In this document: positions 14,211 through 22,187 of the stretch, piece after piece
Layout: every line of letters begins with the position of its first letter
Position numbering within the stretch: the stretch's first letter is position 1
Assembly (NCBI GenBank): GCA_015075405.1
Contig: JABTUK010000005.1
Span: 937,747 to 1,001,746 of the forward strand
DNA from: Anaerolineales bacterium
Lineage (GTDB): Bacteria; Chloroflexota; Anaerolineae; 4572-78; J111
Reading direction: 5' to 3'
DNA length: 64,000 bases
Program-made: the position numbers and the translations under genes
Notes under the pieces: model-generated
Seen by the model: the letters and a program-made list of their open reading frames with translations, nothing else
Told to the model about the DNA's origin: nothing
Database searches by the model: none

Positions 14211-16739
14211 CTAGCATAAATTCAGTTGAGCGCCATTTTGATCGGTGTGATACTCGAACTGTTCTTGCGGTGTAGCCAGGATAATTCTATAACCGGGTAT
14301 GCTGGCAGGCTCGCTGCGGTCGCTGTCTACGGCACAGCCCAACGTGGTGTCGGTCCAGATAATCACTTCAGCCGAGATCACCTCGATCTGATCCGCCGGC
14401 CGATCTATCCGCGTGGATAGATCGGCGATAGCGGCGTTCAGGATGGCTTCTGCTTCAGGGTTGGGTGCGGTTGACGGTTCGGTAGGCGTCGCGGTTGGGG
14501 GTTCGGGTGCTGGTGCGGGGGGTTCAGGTGTCGCGGTGGGAGGTACCGGTGTAGGGGTTGGGGGTTCGGGTGTTGGTGTAGGTGGTTCAGAGGTCGCGGT
14601 CGGGGGTTCGGGTGTTGGAGTTGGCGGTTCAGGTGTGGGTGTCGGGGGGTCAGGCATCGGAGTGGGGGGTTCGGGGGTCAAGGTGGGGGTGTCGGTCGGT
14701 GTAGCGGTCGGTTCGATAGTAGCAGTGCTGGTCGGCGTTGCTGTTGGCTCCTGGGCAGGTTCAAGGATACCGCTACTGGTCAGCGTTGCAGTTGAGGTAA
14801 TGGTAGCCGTGCTAGTCGGAGTCTCGGTTGGCGTTGCCGTCTCGGTTGGTGTTTCGGTTGGAGTGGCGGTAGCGGTACTGGTCGGTGTCTCGGTTGGGGT
14901 TTCGGTTGGTGTAGCCGTAGGTTCAGTTGTAACGGTACCGGTCACTGTCGCTGTTGGCGTGATGGTGGCGGTGTTGGTCGGTGTTGGGGTTGAGGTCGGG
15001 GTCAAGGTCGGTGTGGGGGTTGGGGTCGAAAGGTCGCCAATGCGTTTCCAGGCAAAGTAAACTCTGGCCTCACCTTCATCCTCATAATATTCGACAACCA
15101 CTTTGTGCTTACCGGCCGTTAAGTCGCGCTCTACGCGGTATAGTTCGCCACCATCGCTGTCGTGCCATTCATTGATAATGCGTTTGCCGTCCAGGTAAAC
15201 CCGGATACCATCGTCGGCGCGGGCCTGGAAGCGATAGCGCCCCTCTTTAAAATCGTACTTGCGGCTCCAACGCACCGAGAAGTCGTCGTGCGGCAAATTT
15301 CGCGGCGCTTCATCCTCCCAATCAAATTCTATTCTTTCATCATTTCGGGTAAATTCACGGTCGTCTAAGCGCCGGTCAGAATAGTATTCGCCCTTCCAGT
15401 CATCAAAGTTATCATTATCATTATCGTTGCCGTTGTCGTTGTCATTATCATTGTCATTGTCGTTATCGTTGTCGTTATTGTTATTATTGTCGTCGGCTAT
15501 TCTTTCCCACCAGAGCGCGATGCTGGCATCTCCGATATGTTCATAATACTCAAGGCGCAGATTATGGTTGCCGCTGCCCAGGGCATAGATGCCGCTCACA
15601 TCGCGGGCTGCGCCATCGTACCAGGCATCAACAACCAACCGGTCGTCTACCCACAGGCGGACGCCATCATCCACCCGCAGGATGAAACGATACGTGCCCC
15701 CATCCAGGTAGAGATTGCGACTCCAGCGGGCCGAGAAGTTGTCGGCCGGGACATTGGCTGCCGGCGCCCCGGCTCCCCAATTGAAGCTGACACTGCCATC
15801 ATTGCGGACCACTACCGGCGCGCCGCTCAGGGTGGCGTTGTTGAAGTACTCGCCGCGCCAATCGGTAATAATCACCGGCGTAGCGGTAGCCGCCGGTTGA
15901 GGCGTTGCCGTTGGATCGGGGGCAGGCGGCCCCTGGACCAGGGGAACATTGGCTACGTTCTGCGCCGTCACATACTGGGCCGAGACCCAGCCATAGCCGC
16001 CGGGTATTCGGATTTGCCACCAGCGGGCATCGTAGCTGCGGCCGGTGACTTCGGCTGTTTGCCCATTTTGCAAAACGGCCACAATTGAATAATTAGCGCC
16101 GGGGCCGCTGCGAACATTCAAATTTGCTGCATTGACCACTGCTTGAGCTTGGCCAGCCGGCAAATCTGTCGCCGTAGCTTCCGGTAAAGCTGTTGCTGTA
16201 GTTCCTTGAATGACCGTGGTTGGCGTGTCGGTGGGGCTGGCGGTTGTGGGTGTCTCAGTTGGGGTTGCGGTAGCCTCCTCCGGCAGAGGAGCCAGGGTTA
16301 AAAATGCCTGGGCCGAACTGCTGCCGTCTTCGGTCTGGGCCAAAACTTGAATCACATTCTGGCCGATCCAGCGGGGGTCGGTTGGGAAGATGAACTCTAC
16401 GGTGAACTGTCCATTGGGGTTAACAGCGGCGTTACTGATGGCGTAGCTGGGTGTTTCTGGCCCAACCAGATAAATGAAGACGGTAGAGCCGGTTTGCCAG
16501 CCTGTCCCCTGAACCGTCACCGCTTCGCCGGCTGAGAGGGTGGTGGGACTCAAGCTAATAACCGGCACACTGGCGCTGGTAGTGGGGGCTAAAGCCTCGG
16601 TTGGCCTTTCGAGTACCAAAGCCGTGCCGCCAATCAACAGCACCACAACAATGGTCCAGATCAATATGACTGTGGCCAGGATAAATTTGGTCATTAATGA
16701 ACTTTGGATCAGTTGATCAAAGTAGTTTTTGTTTTCCAT
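14211..16739 (-). CDS. Membrane-anchored surface protein: SH3b, two PA14 domains, Asn-Asp linker, Thr/Pro repeats
   Basis: 842 residues. An N-terminal transmembrane helix (about 20-42, ILATVILIWTIVVVLLIGG) serves as anchor or uncleaved signal. Next come an Ig-like region (about 55-150), an SH3b domain (NLNVRSGPGANYSIVAVL), PA14 domain 1 (WRGEYFNNATLSG...), a linker of alternating Asn and Asp, and PA14 domain 2 (WKGEYYSDRRLDD...). A stretch of about 180 residues of TPTET/PPTPTPE repeats follows. The C-terminal domain has TTLGCAVDS and ends in QFEYHTDQNGAQLNLC, a module seen in other Chloroflexota and cyanobacterial secreted proteins. PA14 domains usually bind carbohydrate. ATG 16739 with an upstream GAGGGA is preferred over the longer reading to 16868. 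Confidence 0.85.
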   Translation of the reverse strand: MENKNYFDQLIQSSLMTKFILATVILIWTIVVVLLIGGTALVLERPTEALAPTTSASVPVISLSPTTLSAGEAVTVQGTGWQTGSTVFIYLVGPETPSYAISNAAVNPNGQFTVEFIFPTDPRWIGQNVIQVLAQTEDGSSSAQAFLTLAPLPEEATATPTETPTTASPTDTPTTVIQGTTATALPEATATDLPAGQAQAVVNAANLNVRSGPGANYSIVAVLQNGQTAEVTGRSYDARWWQIRIPGGYGWVSAQYVTAQNVANVPLVQGPPAPDPTATPQPAATATPVIITDWRGEYFNNATLSGAPVVVRNDGSVSFNWGAGAPAANVPADNFSARWSRNLYLDGGTYRFILRVDDGVRLWVDDRLVVDAWYDGAARDVSGIYALGSGNHNLRLEYYEHIGDASIALWWERIADDNNNNNDNDNDNDNDNDNDNGNDNDNDNFDDWKGEYYSDRRLDDREFTRNDERIEFDWEDEAPRNLPHDDFSVRWSRKYDFKEGRYRFQARADDGIRVYLDGKRIINEWHDSDGGELYRVERDLTAGKHKVVVEYYEDEGEARVYFAWKRIGDLSTPTPTPTLTPTSTPTPTNTATITPTATVTGTVTTEPTATPTETPTETPTSTATATPTETPTETATPTETPTSTATITSTATLTSSGILEPAQEPTATPTSTATIEPTATPTDTPTLTPEPPTPMPDPPTPTPEPPTPTPEPPTATSEPPTPTPEPPTPTPVPPTATPEPPAPAPEPPTATPTEPSTAPNPEAEAILNAAIADLSTRIDRPADQIEVISAEVIIWTDTTLGCAVDSDRSEPASIPGYRIILATPQEQFEYHTDQNGAQLNLC
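15402..15495. repeat. Trinucleotide repeat coding an Asn-Asp linker
   Basis: An imperfect run of GTT/ATT/GTC/ATC triplets (plus strand) encodes about 30 alternating Asn and Asp residues between the two PA14 domains. It is prone to slippage and could vary in length between strains. The acidic run might bind calcium, which is inference only. Confidence 0.8.
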
Positions 16740-16868
16740 ACCGTCAATCCCTCTATAACCTTTAACGTCGTTTCTCAAACCGGCGTGTTGGTTTTTACCT
16801 TTATTATCCCAGTATACGCTACAATTCTTTGTTTGTAATCGGCCTGGAAGAGGATTTGTGATACACAA

Positions 16869-16894
16869 AAAAGACCGCTCATAAAGCGGTCTTT
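16869..16894 (-). terminator. Intrinsic terminator of the small Cys-protein gene
   Basis: Stem AAAGACCGCT / AGCGGTCTTT with a five-base loop, followed on the minus strand by TTTTTTGTG. It lies 157 bases beyond the stop codon at 17051, so a family A repeat (16935-17029) is inside the 3' untranslated region. Confidence 0.8.
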
Positions 16895-16934
16895 ACCACA
16901 GTTGACGTAGAAGAACTACAACATTTGTTGTAGT

Positions 16935-17029
16935 CTCAGTGGATCCAAATTTCCCGTAGAGTGGCATCCCTATGCCGCCCGCTGACGCATAGGGATGCGC
17001 AGCTAGGGTGAAAAATTGGATCTACTGAG
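16935..17029. repeat. Dispersed inverted-repeat element, family A, copy 2
   Basis: 95 bases with the same ends as the other copies: CTCAGTGGATCCAAATTT at the left and AAATTGGATCTACTGAG at the right. The core is different and is itself a palindrome, GGCATCCCTATGC against GCATAGGGATGCG. It lies 21 bases beyond the stop codon of the 17051-17362 gene. Confidence 0.87.
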
Positions 17030-17050
17030 TCTTTTTTCAACTATTAATAA

Positions 17051-17362
17051 CTATAACAAGGGTGCTTCATAAATAGAACTATCCGACGCTCCATAAAGTT
17101 GGAGTGAGTTCTCTGGAGAGATTACTTGAGGCAGGTTATCTATCAAAACGTGCCAGCCCTGGCAAGCCTCGCATTGAAGCCATGAAGCTTGACCGTCGGG
17201 AACAATAAACCGGTTGCTAACTTCTGCGACGACGAACTTTGCTTTCTGGGGGCAGAAAATTGATCGGAGCAACTTTAACTTTTGAGTTTCTTTTTGACTA
17301 CGCTGCATACGGGACCTCTTTTTCCTGGTTACTATTCTATACCTAGATTGGTTTCTTGCCAT
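17051..17362 (-). CDS. Small Cys-containing hypothetical protein
   Basis: 103 residues, not recognised. The N-terminal third is very basic (KKRSRMQRSQKETQKLK). A single Cys (about 38) and a later CEAC pair followed by GWHVLID suggest an incomplete zinc ribbon with perhaps His as a ligand. There is no signal peptide. ATG 17362 is used; an internal Met at 17308 is a possible shorter start. It is a monocistronic gene with its own terminator and no obvious promoter. The small size makes it less certain than its neighbours, but the stop, family A repeat and terminator are arranged as at other genes here. Confidence 0.55.
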   Translation of the reverse strand: MARNQSRYRIVTRKKRSRMQRSQKETQKLKLLRSIFCPQKAKFVVAEVSNRFIVPDGQASWLQCEACQGWHVLIDNLPQVISPENSLQLYGASDSSIYEAPLL

Positions 17363-17495
17363 CGCTTAAATGGGTGATTGTATTTTACCTAAAAAGGAGT
17401 ATCACTTATATAGTTTTCGCTACATCCCCTCCAACTGTTTCTTGCTATCACAAAGTAATCACCGAAATATAGGACTTAACTTACCTATTCGTTGA

Positions 17496-17930
17496 TTATG
17501 GGGAGGGCAAAATTGCAGAGTAGAGCACTTCAATGGGGCAGCCTTTGGCTAAAAAAACATCAATGCCGGCGGCAACGGCTTCGGCCCGGCGTCCGTTATA
17601 CACGGTTAATAAAATGACTTTGATTTGGGGCCACTGCTCTTTGATCTGCCGGGTCGCTTCCAGGCCATCCATCACCGGCATATTTGCATCCATCAGCACC
17701 ACATCAGGATGGTAAGTTTCAACCAACTGAACAGCTTCCTGCCCATCCGCTGCTTCGCCAACCACTTTGACGCCCGGCCAGGTAGCCAGCAAGGCTCGCA
17801 ACCCTCGCCGTGAGCGGGGGTGATCGTCGGCAATCAGGACGCGAATGGATTGTTTTGAGGAGGAAACTGTATTTGCCTTTTGATCAGGTGAGGCAAAATA
17901 GAAATTGGAAGTTTTAAAATTTAAGTTCAT
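17496..17930 (-). CDS. Stand-alone NarL-type receiver domain
   Basis: 144 residues. After an unusual 28-residue Ser/Asn/Lys-rich N-terminal extension comes one complete receiver: acidic pair DD35-36, phospho-acceptor Asp81 (VLMDANMP), switch Thr in LLTVY and Lys in FLAKG. It resembles NarL/LuxR-type receivers but ends without the helix-turn-helix, so it cannot bind DNA in the usual way. It may be a phosphate sink or shuttle for the neighbouring kinase at 18885-22178, which reads in the same direction. The end is a true stop and not a frameshift into an HTH: no LuxR domain is visible in any frame between it and the terminal hairpins. Confidence 0.85.
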   Translation of the reverse strand: MNLNFKTSNFYFASPDQKANTVSSSKQSIRVLIADDHPRSRRGLRALLATWPGVKVVGEAADGQEAVQLVETYHPDVVLMDANMPVMDGLEATRQIKEQWPQIKVILLTVYNGRRAEAVAAGIDVFLAKGCPIEVLYSAILPSP

Positions 17931-18070
17931 TTCTTTTATTTTTTACTCTCTTTAAGGCTCTGCTAACTAAAGTCATTCCTATAAACTTACGCTTTATCAA
18001 ATTTGTTAATGACAGTTTACTACAGAAACGAACTGTTGTAATCGGAAGGAGTATGGATTGCGGCTACACA

Positions 18071-18100
18071 AAAAGGACTGTCTACTGCGACAGTCCTTTT
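18071..18100. terminator. Intrinsic terminator after the NarL-type regulator
   Basis: AAAAGGACTGTC and GACAGTCCTTTT form a 12-pair stem with a six-base loop, symmetrical and usable on both strands. Between it and the regulator stop (18223) lies a second inverted repeat with CCGCCGACCACTGACGG against GGTCGGTGGTCGGCGG. Confidence 0.8.
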
Positions 18101-18222
18101 CCACAAATAGTTGAGGCAATCTACGCCAAAAGTTGTAGAGGGCAACCGCCGACCACTGACGGCAGACCGTAGTAGATTTTGCGGCGGTCGGTGGTCGGTG
18201 GTCGGCGGTCTTGGCTGGGCTA

Positions 18223-18888
18223 TTAGCCGGCGTCGTCCAGGGAGGCCAGACCCTTTTGCAGCGCATACAGCGCCGCCTGGGTGCGGCTGGCCAGATGCAG
18301 CTTGCTCAAAATATTGCTCACGTGCGTCCGCACCGTCGCCTCGCTGATAATCAACTGATCGGCAATTTGCTGATTGCCCATGCCCCGGGCCACCAGCCGT
18401 AGCACGTCAACCTCGCGCTCGGTCAGAGGTTCATCGGTAGGTTTTTGCTCCGGGGCCAGCGGGCGCGATAACTCCTGCAACACTTTCCGGGCAATGGTGG
18501 GGTGCAGGGACGACTCGCCCCGGTGGACTTGTTGAATCGCCTGGATCAACTCCTCCGGGCTGGAGTCTTTGAGCAGATAGCCCAGGGCGCCGGCTTTGAT
18601 GGCCGGGAAAACCTTGTCATCGGTGGCAAAGCTGGTCAGCACCAGGATGCGGGCATTAGGCTTGCTGCCGGTAATATGCCCAATCGCCTCAATCCCACCC
18701 ATCTCTGGCATTTGCAAATCCATCAGGATCACATCGGGTTTCAGTTTTTCAACCAGCCGAATGGCCTCTTTGCCATTTTCGGCCTCACCTACAACCTCGA
18801 TATGTGACTCTGTAGCCAGTAGGGCCTGGATACCCTTACGGACAATGGCCTGGTCGTCGGTAATCAAAACGCGAATTTTTTGGTTCAT
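18223..18888 (-). CDS. NarL/LuxR-family response regulator
   Basis: 221 residues. The receiver (1-120) has the DD11-12 pair, Asp57 in VILMDLQMP, switch Thr in VLTSF and Lys in LLKDSS. The LuxR-type helix-turn-helix is at about 150-215 (LTEREVDVLRLVARG...ISEATVRTHVSNIL). It binds DNA as a dimer when phosphorylated. Its start codon overlaps the stop of the kinase gene by four bases (ATGA), so the two are translationally coupled and form a cognate pair. Targets are unknown. Confidence 0.95.
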   Translation of the reverse strand: MNQKIRVLITDDQAIVRKGIQALLATESHIEVVGEAENGKEAIRLVEKLKPDVILMDLQMPEMGGIEAIGHITGSKPNARILVLTSFATDDKVFPAIKAGALGYLLKDSSPEELIQAIQQVHRGESSLHPTIARKVLQELSRPLAPEQKPTDEPLTEREVDVLRLVARGMGNQQIADQLIISEATVRTHVSNILSKLHLASRTQAALYALQKGLASLDDAG

Positions 18889-21800
18889 GGCTCTACCTCC
18901 ACTTTAATTTTGGTACCCTGGCCGGGTTGGCTGCTCAGGGTCAGGCACGCTCCCAGTTGGGCCACCCGTTCCTCCATGCCCCGCAGTCCCAATCCGGCAT
19001 GGTCACGCCCCCTGACCGGATCAAACCCTTGCCCGTCGTCGGCAATTTCCAGGGTGATCTTGTGCGGGTCTAAATTCAAATAAATGGAAATTTGTCTGGC
19101 TTGAGCATGTTTAAGCGCATTATTCAAAGCCTCCTGGGCAATGCGATATAGCCCCTCTTCAATCTTGGGCGGCACCAGCAACTCCTCATCCCCGGCTATA
19201 GTTAGCTCGGTCGCCAGGCCGGAGCGTCGCTCGACGGCTTCCAGGCGGGTTTGCAGCGCGGCAATCAAGCCTTCTTCCTCCAAAACAGGCGGGCGCAGTT
19301 CAAACAAAAGCAGGCGCATCTCTTGCAGCGCTTCCTGGGCAGTGCTGCGCAGTTCGTTCAAATGGTCGGTTGCCAGCTCTACTTTACCGGCCCCCAACAG
19401 CCGCGCTGCCGCCTCGGCAAACATTGTGACTCCATACAACGCCTGCGTCACCGAGTCGTGCAGCTCGCGGGCCAGACGCTGCCGTTCTTCCAGAATGGCG
19501 GCTTGCTCGGCCTGGTCAAACAGGCGGGCGTTTTCAATGGCCAGGGCCACCTGGTCGGCAAAGGAGACGGCCAGGCCAATTTCCTCGTCTGTAAACTCAC
19601 GCGGCTGGCTATAGTATAACATAATTCCGCCATAAACCTCATTTTTAATGACCAGCGGTACGCCCAGCATGGCGTGAAAACGGGCTATTGTTTCGGCCAG
19701 CAGCGACCACTGCTCCGGGTTTTGTTGTAACGTATCAGTTTCTACAGGAGGAAGCTTGGTTATATCGGGTACGGCCAAAGGTTTAATTTGCTGGACCACC
19801 CGACCCACAATCGCTTCGCCTACCGGAATTTCGACCAGAGTCAGATATTCCGGCGGCAGCCCCAAAACTGCCTGGGGTTTGAGCAGCCCGCCATCTTTGT
19901 CATGCAAACGGAACAGGGCAACCGCCTCGCTGCCCAGCAGCCGGTTGCCCTGGGCCACGATATAATCCAAAATTTCATTGAGCGGCAAGTTAGAGTTGAG
20001 CACCGTCAAAATATCGCGCAGCCCTTCGGCCACCTGGCGGCGTTGTTCGGCCTCGTAACGGCGATCCTGCTCTTCTTGATAGAGCCGGGCATTTTCCAGG
20101 CCGATGATGGCGCTGGAGGCCAGCATGCTCAACACCCGCTCGTCGTCGCCGGTGAAGGGGCCGTTCTTTTTGTTAACCACCGAAATGGAGCCGATAATTC
20201 GAGGGCCGGAAACCAGCGGCACAATGACCAGGGAACGGGCTTGCAGCCGTCGCACCAAATCCTGATTGGCCCGCGGATCCTGCCTGGCATCGGCCAGGCG
20301 TAGGATTTGGCCCGACTGCAGCGCTACCCCCGTAACCGATTGTTCCATCGGCATGCGATAACCGACGGCAATATCAAAAGGCTCTTCACCGGAGATGACC
20401 GACAGGCACAACTCATCTCGTTCTAGCATAAAAACAAACGCGCCGCCGGCCATGGTCAACCGGCGGGCTTCATCGGCGATGAGTTGTAGCACCGACTGCG
20501 GGTCGAGCCGGCTGGTAATGGCTTGCTGCACGGCAAACAGAGTTTCGATCTCATCTACCCGCCGCCGCGTTTCCAGATAGAGCTGCGCATTTTCAATGGC
20601 CACGCTGGCCTGATCGCTGACCGAGCGGAGCAGTTCGCGTTCAGACCGGGCTACGGTTCGTGGTCCGTGGCGGGTAGCCAGACACAACACGCCTAACAGC
20701 CGGTCCCTGGCCCGCAGCGGAAAAATGGCCAGGGTGCGCAGACCTTCCTCACGCGGCAAAGAATAACCCGGATGAACCAGCAAATCTTCGATAATAATCG
20801 GCTGGTTGGCCGCCGGATTGGGCAAAATGTCGGTCACAGGTTGGCGTTCTGCCCGCCTCATAAATTCGGGCGACATGCCGCGCTGCGCGCCAATGATTAG
20901 CTCGTTGCTCTCCTCATCCAACAGCCGGATCTCACCCACTTCCAGATTCAACAAGCCCATCGTTTCGTCCAGTACCCGGTTCAACGTTTCCGACAAATCC
21001 AACGACTCGTTGACGCTGGCGCTGACGGCATTGAGAATGGCAAACTGTTTGGTCAACGCGGCCAGTTCATTGGTGCGGGCAGCCACGCGTTGCTCCAGGG
21101 TGCTGTAGGACTCCTGAATTTGGGCAGCCATGAGGTTAAATTGTCCGGCCAGTTCTTCGATTTCATCGCCGGTGCGGGCCATAATTTTCTGGTTGAATTC
21201 GCCCTGGGCCATGGCTTGAGCGGCTTTGGTCAAATCTTCAATGGGTTTGGTGATGCGCCGCACCCCCATCGTTACCACCAAAGCCGGTACAATGACCCCC
21301 AACGCCAGCAGCAACAGCAGAAACCAGCGATAGCCCTGGCTGGCGCTGGTCAGGGCGACCCAGCTTTCTTCTGTTACCAGCGCCCAGGGAGTGCCGGGGA
21401 CCGGAGCGTAACCGGCCACAATATCCCGGCCTGCCAAGTCTCGGCTGCGGATCGAGCCGGTTTTGCCGGCCCTGGCAGCTTGCGCCACAGGCTGAGTTGA
21501 AAAATCTTCCCCAATTCGATTGATGTCGGAATGATAGATGACCCGGCCGGCGCTATCAATCAGATAAGTCTGGCCGCTTTCGCCCAGGCGCTGCTTGACA
21601 ATGCCGCCGTAAAAGGCGCTGACGGTTGTGGCCCCCAGCCGGAACATGCCGACAACTGCGCCCAAAAATTCGCCCTGATCGCTGGTGACAGGCACAGCCA
21701 GGGCAATGACCTCAAGCCCTTGCGGCCCGTCAGCGACGATATCGGAAAAGACGGGTTGGGGGGTACGGGCCATCTGCCGAAAGTAGGATCGGCCAGACCA

Positions 21801-22178
21801 ATCCTGGCCGATAATATCGGGCCTTTCCGGTTGGGCGGCCATAACCCGGCCAAAATTATCGAGCACCACCACCCCCCCATCGAAGATAACCAAACGGTTA
21901 CTATTCTCGCTTAGCGTTTGTTGCGCTGTAGCCGGTGAGGCGGCCATGAGGCGGGCGGCAACAGCCAATAAATTGGTGTGCTCAGACAACTCAACCGTCA
22001 ATTGACCGGCTGAAAGCCTGACTAATTCCTGGTCGCGGGCAAGGACCAGGGTTTCGGTGACGCGCTCGTAAGCGTAAAACGTGACCAGCGCCACCGTGAC
22101 CAGAATGAGAACGGTGGGCACAAAAGACCAGGCAATAATTTTGGTATAGAGGCTGCCCCAGCGGATACCCATTAACAT
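18885..22178 (-). CDS. Sensor histidine kinase: dCache, HAMP, three GAF domains, NarX/DesK-type kinase
   Basis: 1097 residues. TM1 (about 15-37) and TM2 (about 280-300) enclose an extracellular dCache sensor of about 240 residues. Then come HAMP (about 300-350), a short coil, three GAF domains (about 365-530, 540-700 and 720-880), a HisKA_3 dimerisation domain with ARELHDSVTQALYG, and HATPase_c with QEALNNALKHA, DDGQGFD and GLGLRGMEERV. This is a complete kinase with both an external and several cytoplasmic inputs. It follows a sugar-binding lipoprotein gene by nine bases and overlaps the NarL regulator gene. The binding protein may therefore present a sugar or similar ligand to the dCache domain. 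Confidence 0.95.
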   Translation of the reverse strand: MLMGIRWGSLYTKIIAWSFVPTVLILVTVALVTFYAYERVTETLVLARDQELVRLSAGQLTVELSEHTNLLAVAARLMAASPATAQQTLSENSNRLVIFDGGVVVLDNFGRVMAAQPERPDIIGQDWSGRSYFRQMARTPQPVFSDIVADGPQGLEVIALAVPVTSDQGEFLGAVVGMFRLGATTVSAFYGGIVKQRLGESGQTYLIDSAGRVIYHSDINRIGEDFSTQPVAQAARAGKTGSIRSRDLAGRDIVAGYAPVPGTPWALVTEESWVALTSASQGYRWFLLLLLALGVIVPALVVTMGVRRITKPIEDLTKAAQAMAQGEFNQKIMARTGDEIEELAGQFNLMAAQIQESYSTLEQRVAARTNELAALTKQFAILNAVSASVNESLDLSETLNRVLDETMGLLNLEVGEIRLLDEESNELIIGAQRGMSPEFMRRAERQPVTDILPNPAANQPIIIEDLLVHPGYSLPREEGLRTLAIFPLRARDRLLGVLCLATRHGPRTVARSERELLRSVSDQASVAIENAQLYLETRRRVDEIETLFAVQQAITSRLDPQSVLQLIADEARRLTMAGGAFVFMLERDELCLSVISGEEPFDIAVGYRMPMEQSVTGVALQSGQILRLADARQDPRANQDLVRRLQARSLVIVPLVSGPRIIGSISVVNKKNGPFTGDDERVLSMLASSAIIGLENARLYQEEQDRRYEAEQRRQVAEGLRDILTVLNSNLPLNEILDYIVAQGNRLLGSEAVALFRLHDKDGGLLKPQAVLGLPPEYLTLVEIPVGEAIVGRVVQQIKPLAVPDITKLPPVETDTLQQNPEQWSLLAETIARFHAMLGVPLVIKNEVYGGIMLYYSQPREFTDEEIGLAVSFADQVALAIENARLFDQAEQAAILEERQRLARELHDSVTQALYGVTMFAEAAARLLGAGKVELATDHLNELRSTAQEALQEMRLLLFELRPPVLEEEGLIAALQTRLEAVERRSGLATELTIAGDEELLVPPKIEEGLYRIAQEALNNALKHAQARQISIYLNLDPHKITLEIADDGQGFDPVRGRDHAGLGLRGMEERVAQLGACLTLSSQPGQGTKIKVEVEP

Positions 22179-22187
22179 GGCTTTTTT

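Noticed and set aside
14413..15060. Open frame of Val/Gly/Ser repeats on the plus strand
   Set aside because: It is the antisense reading of the Thr/Pro/Glu repeats of the PA14 surface protein. Such repeat DNA leaves both strands open; there is no ribosome site or domain.
15402..15495. Possible CRISPR-like or minisatellite array
   Set aside because: It is an in-frame trinucleotide tract coding Asn/Asp with no spacer structure. No repeat-spacer array was seen anywhere in the window.
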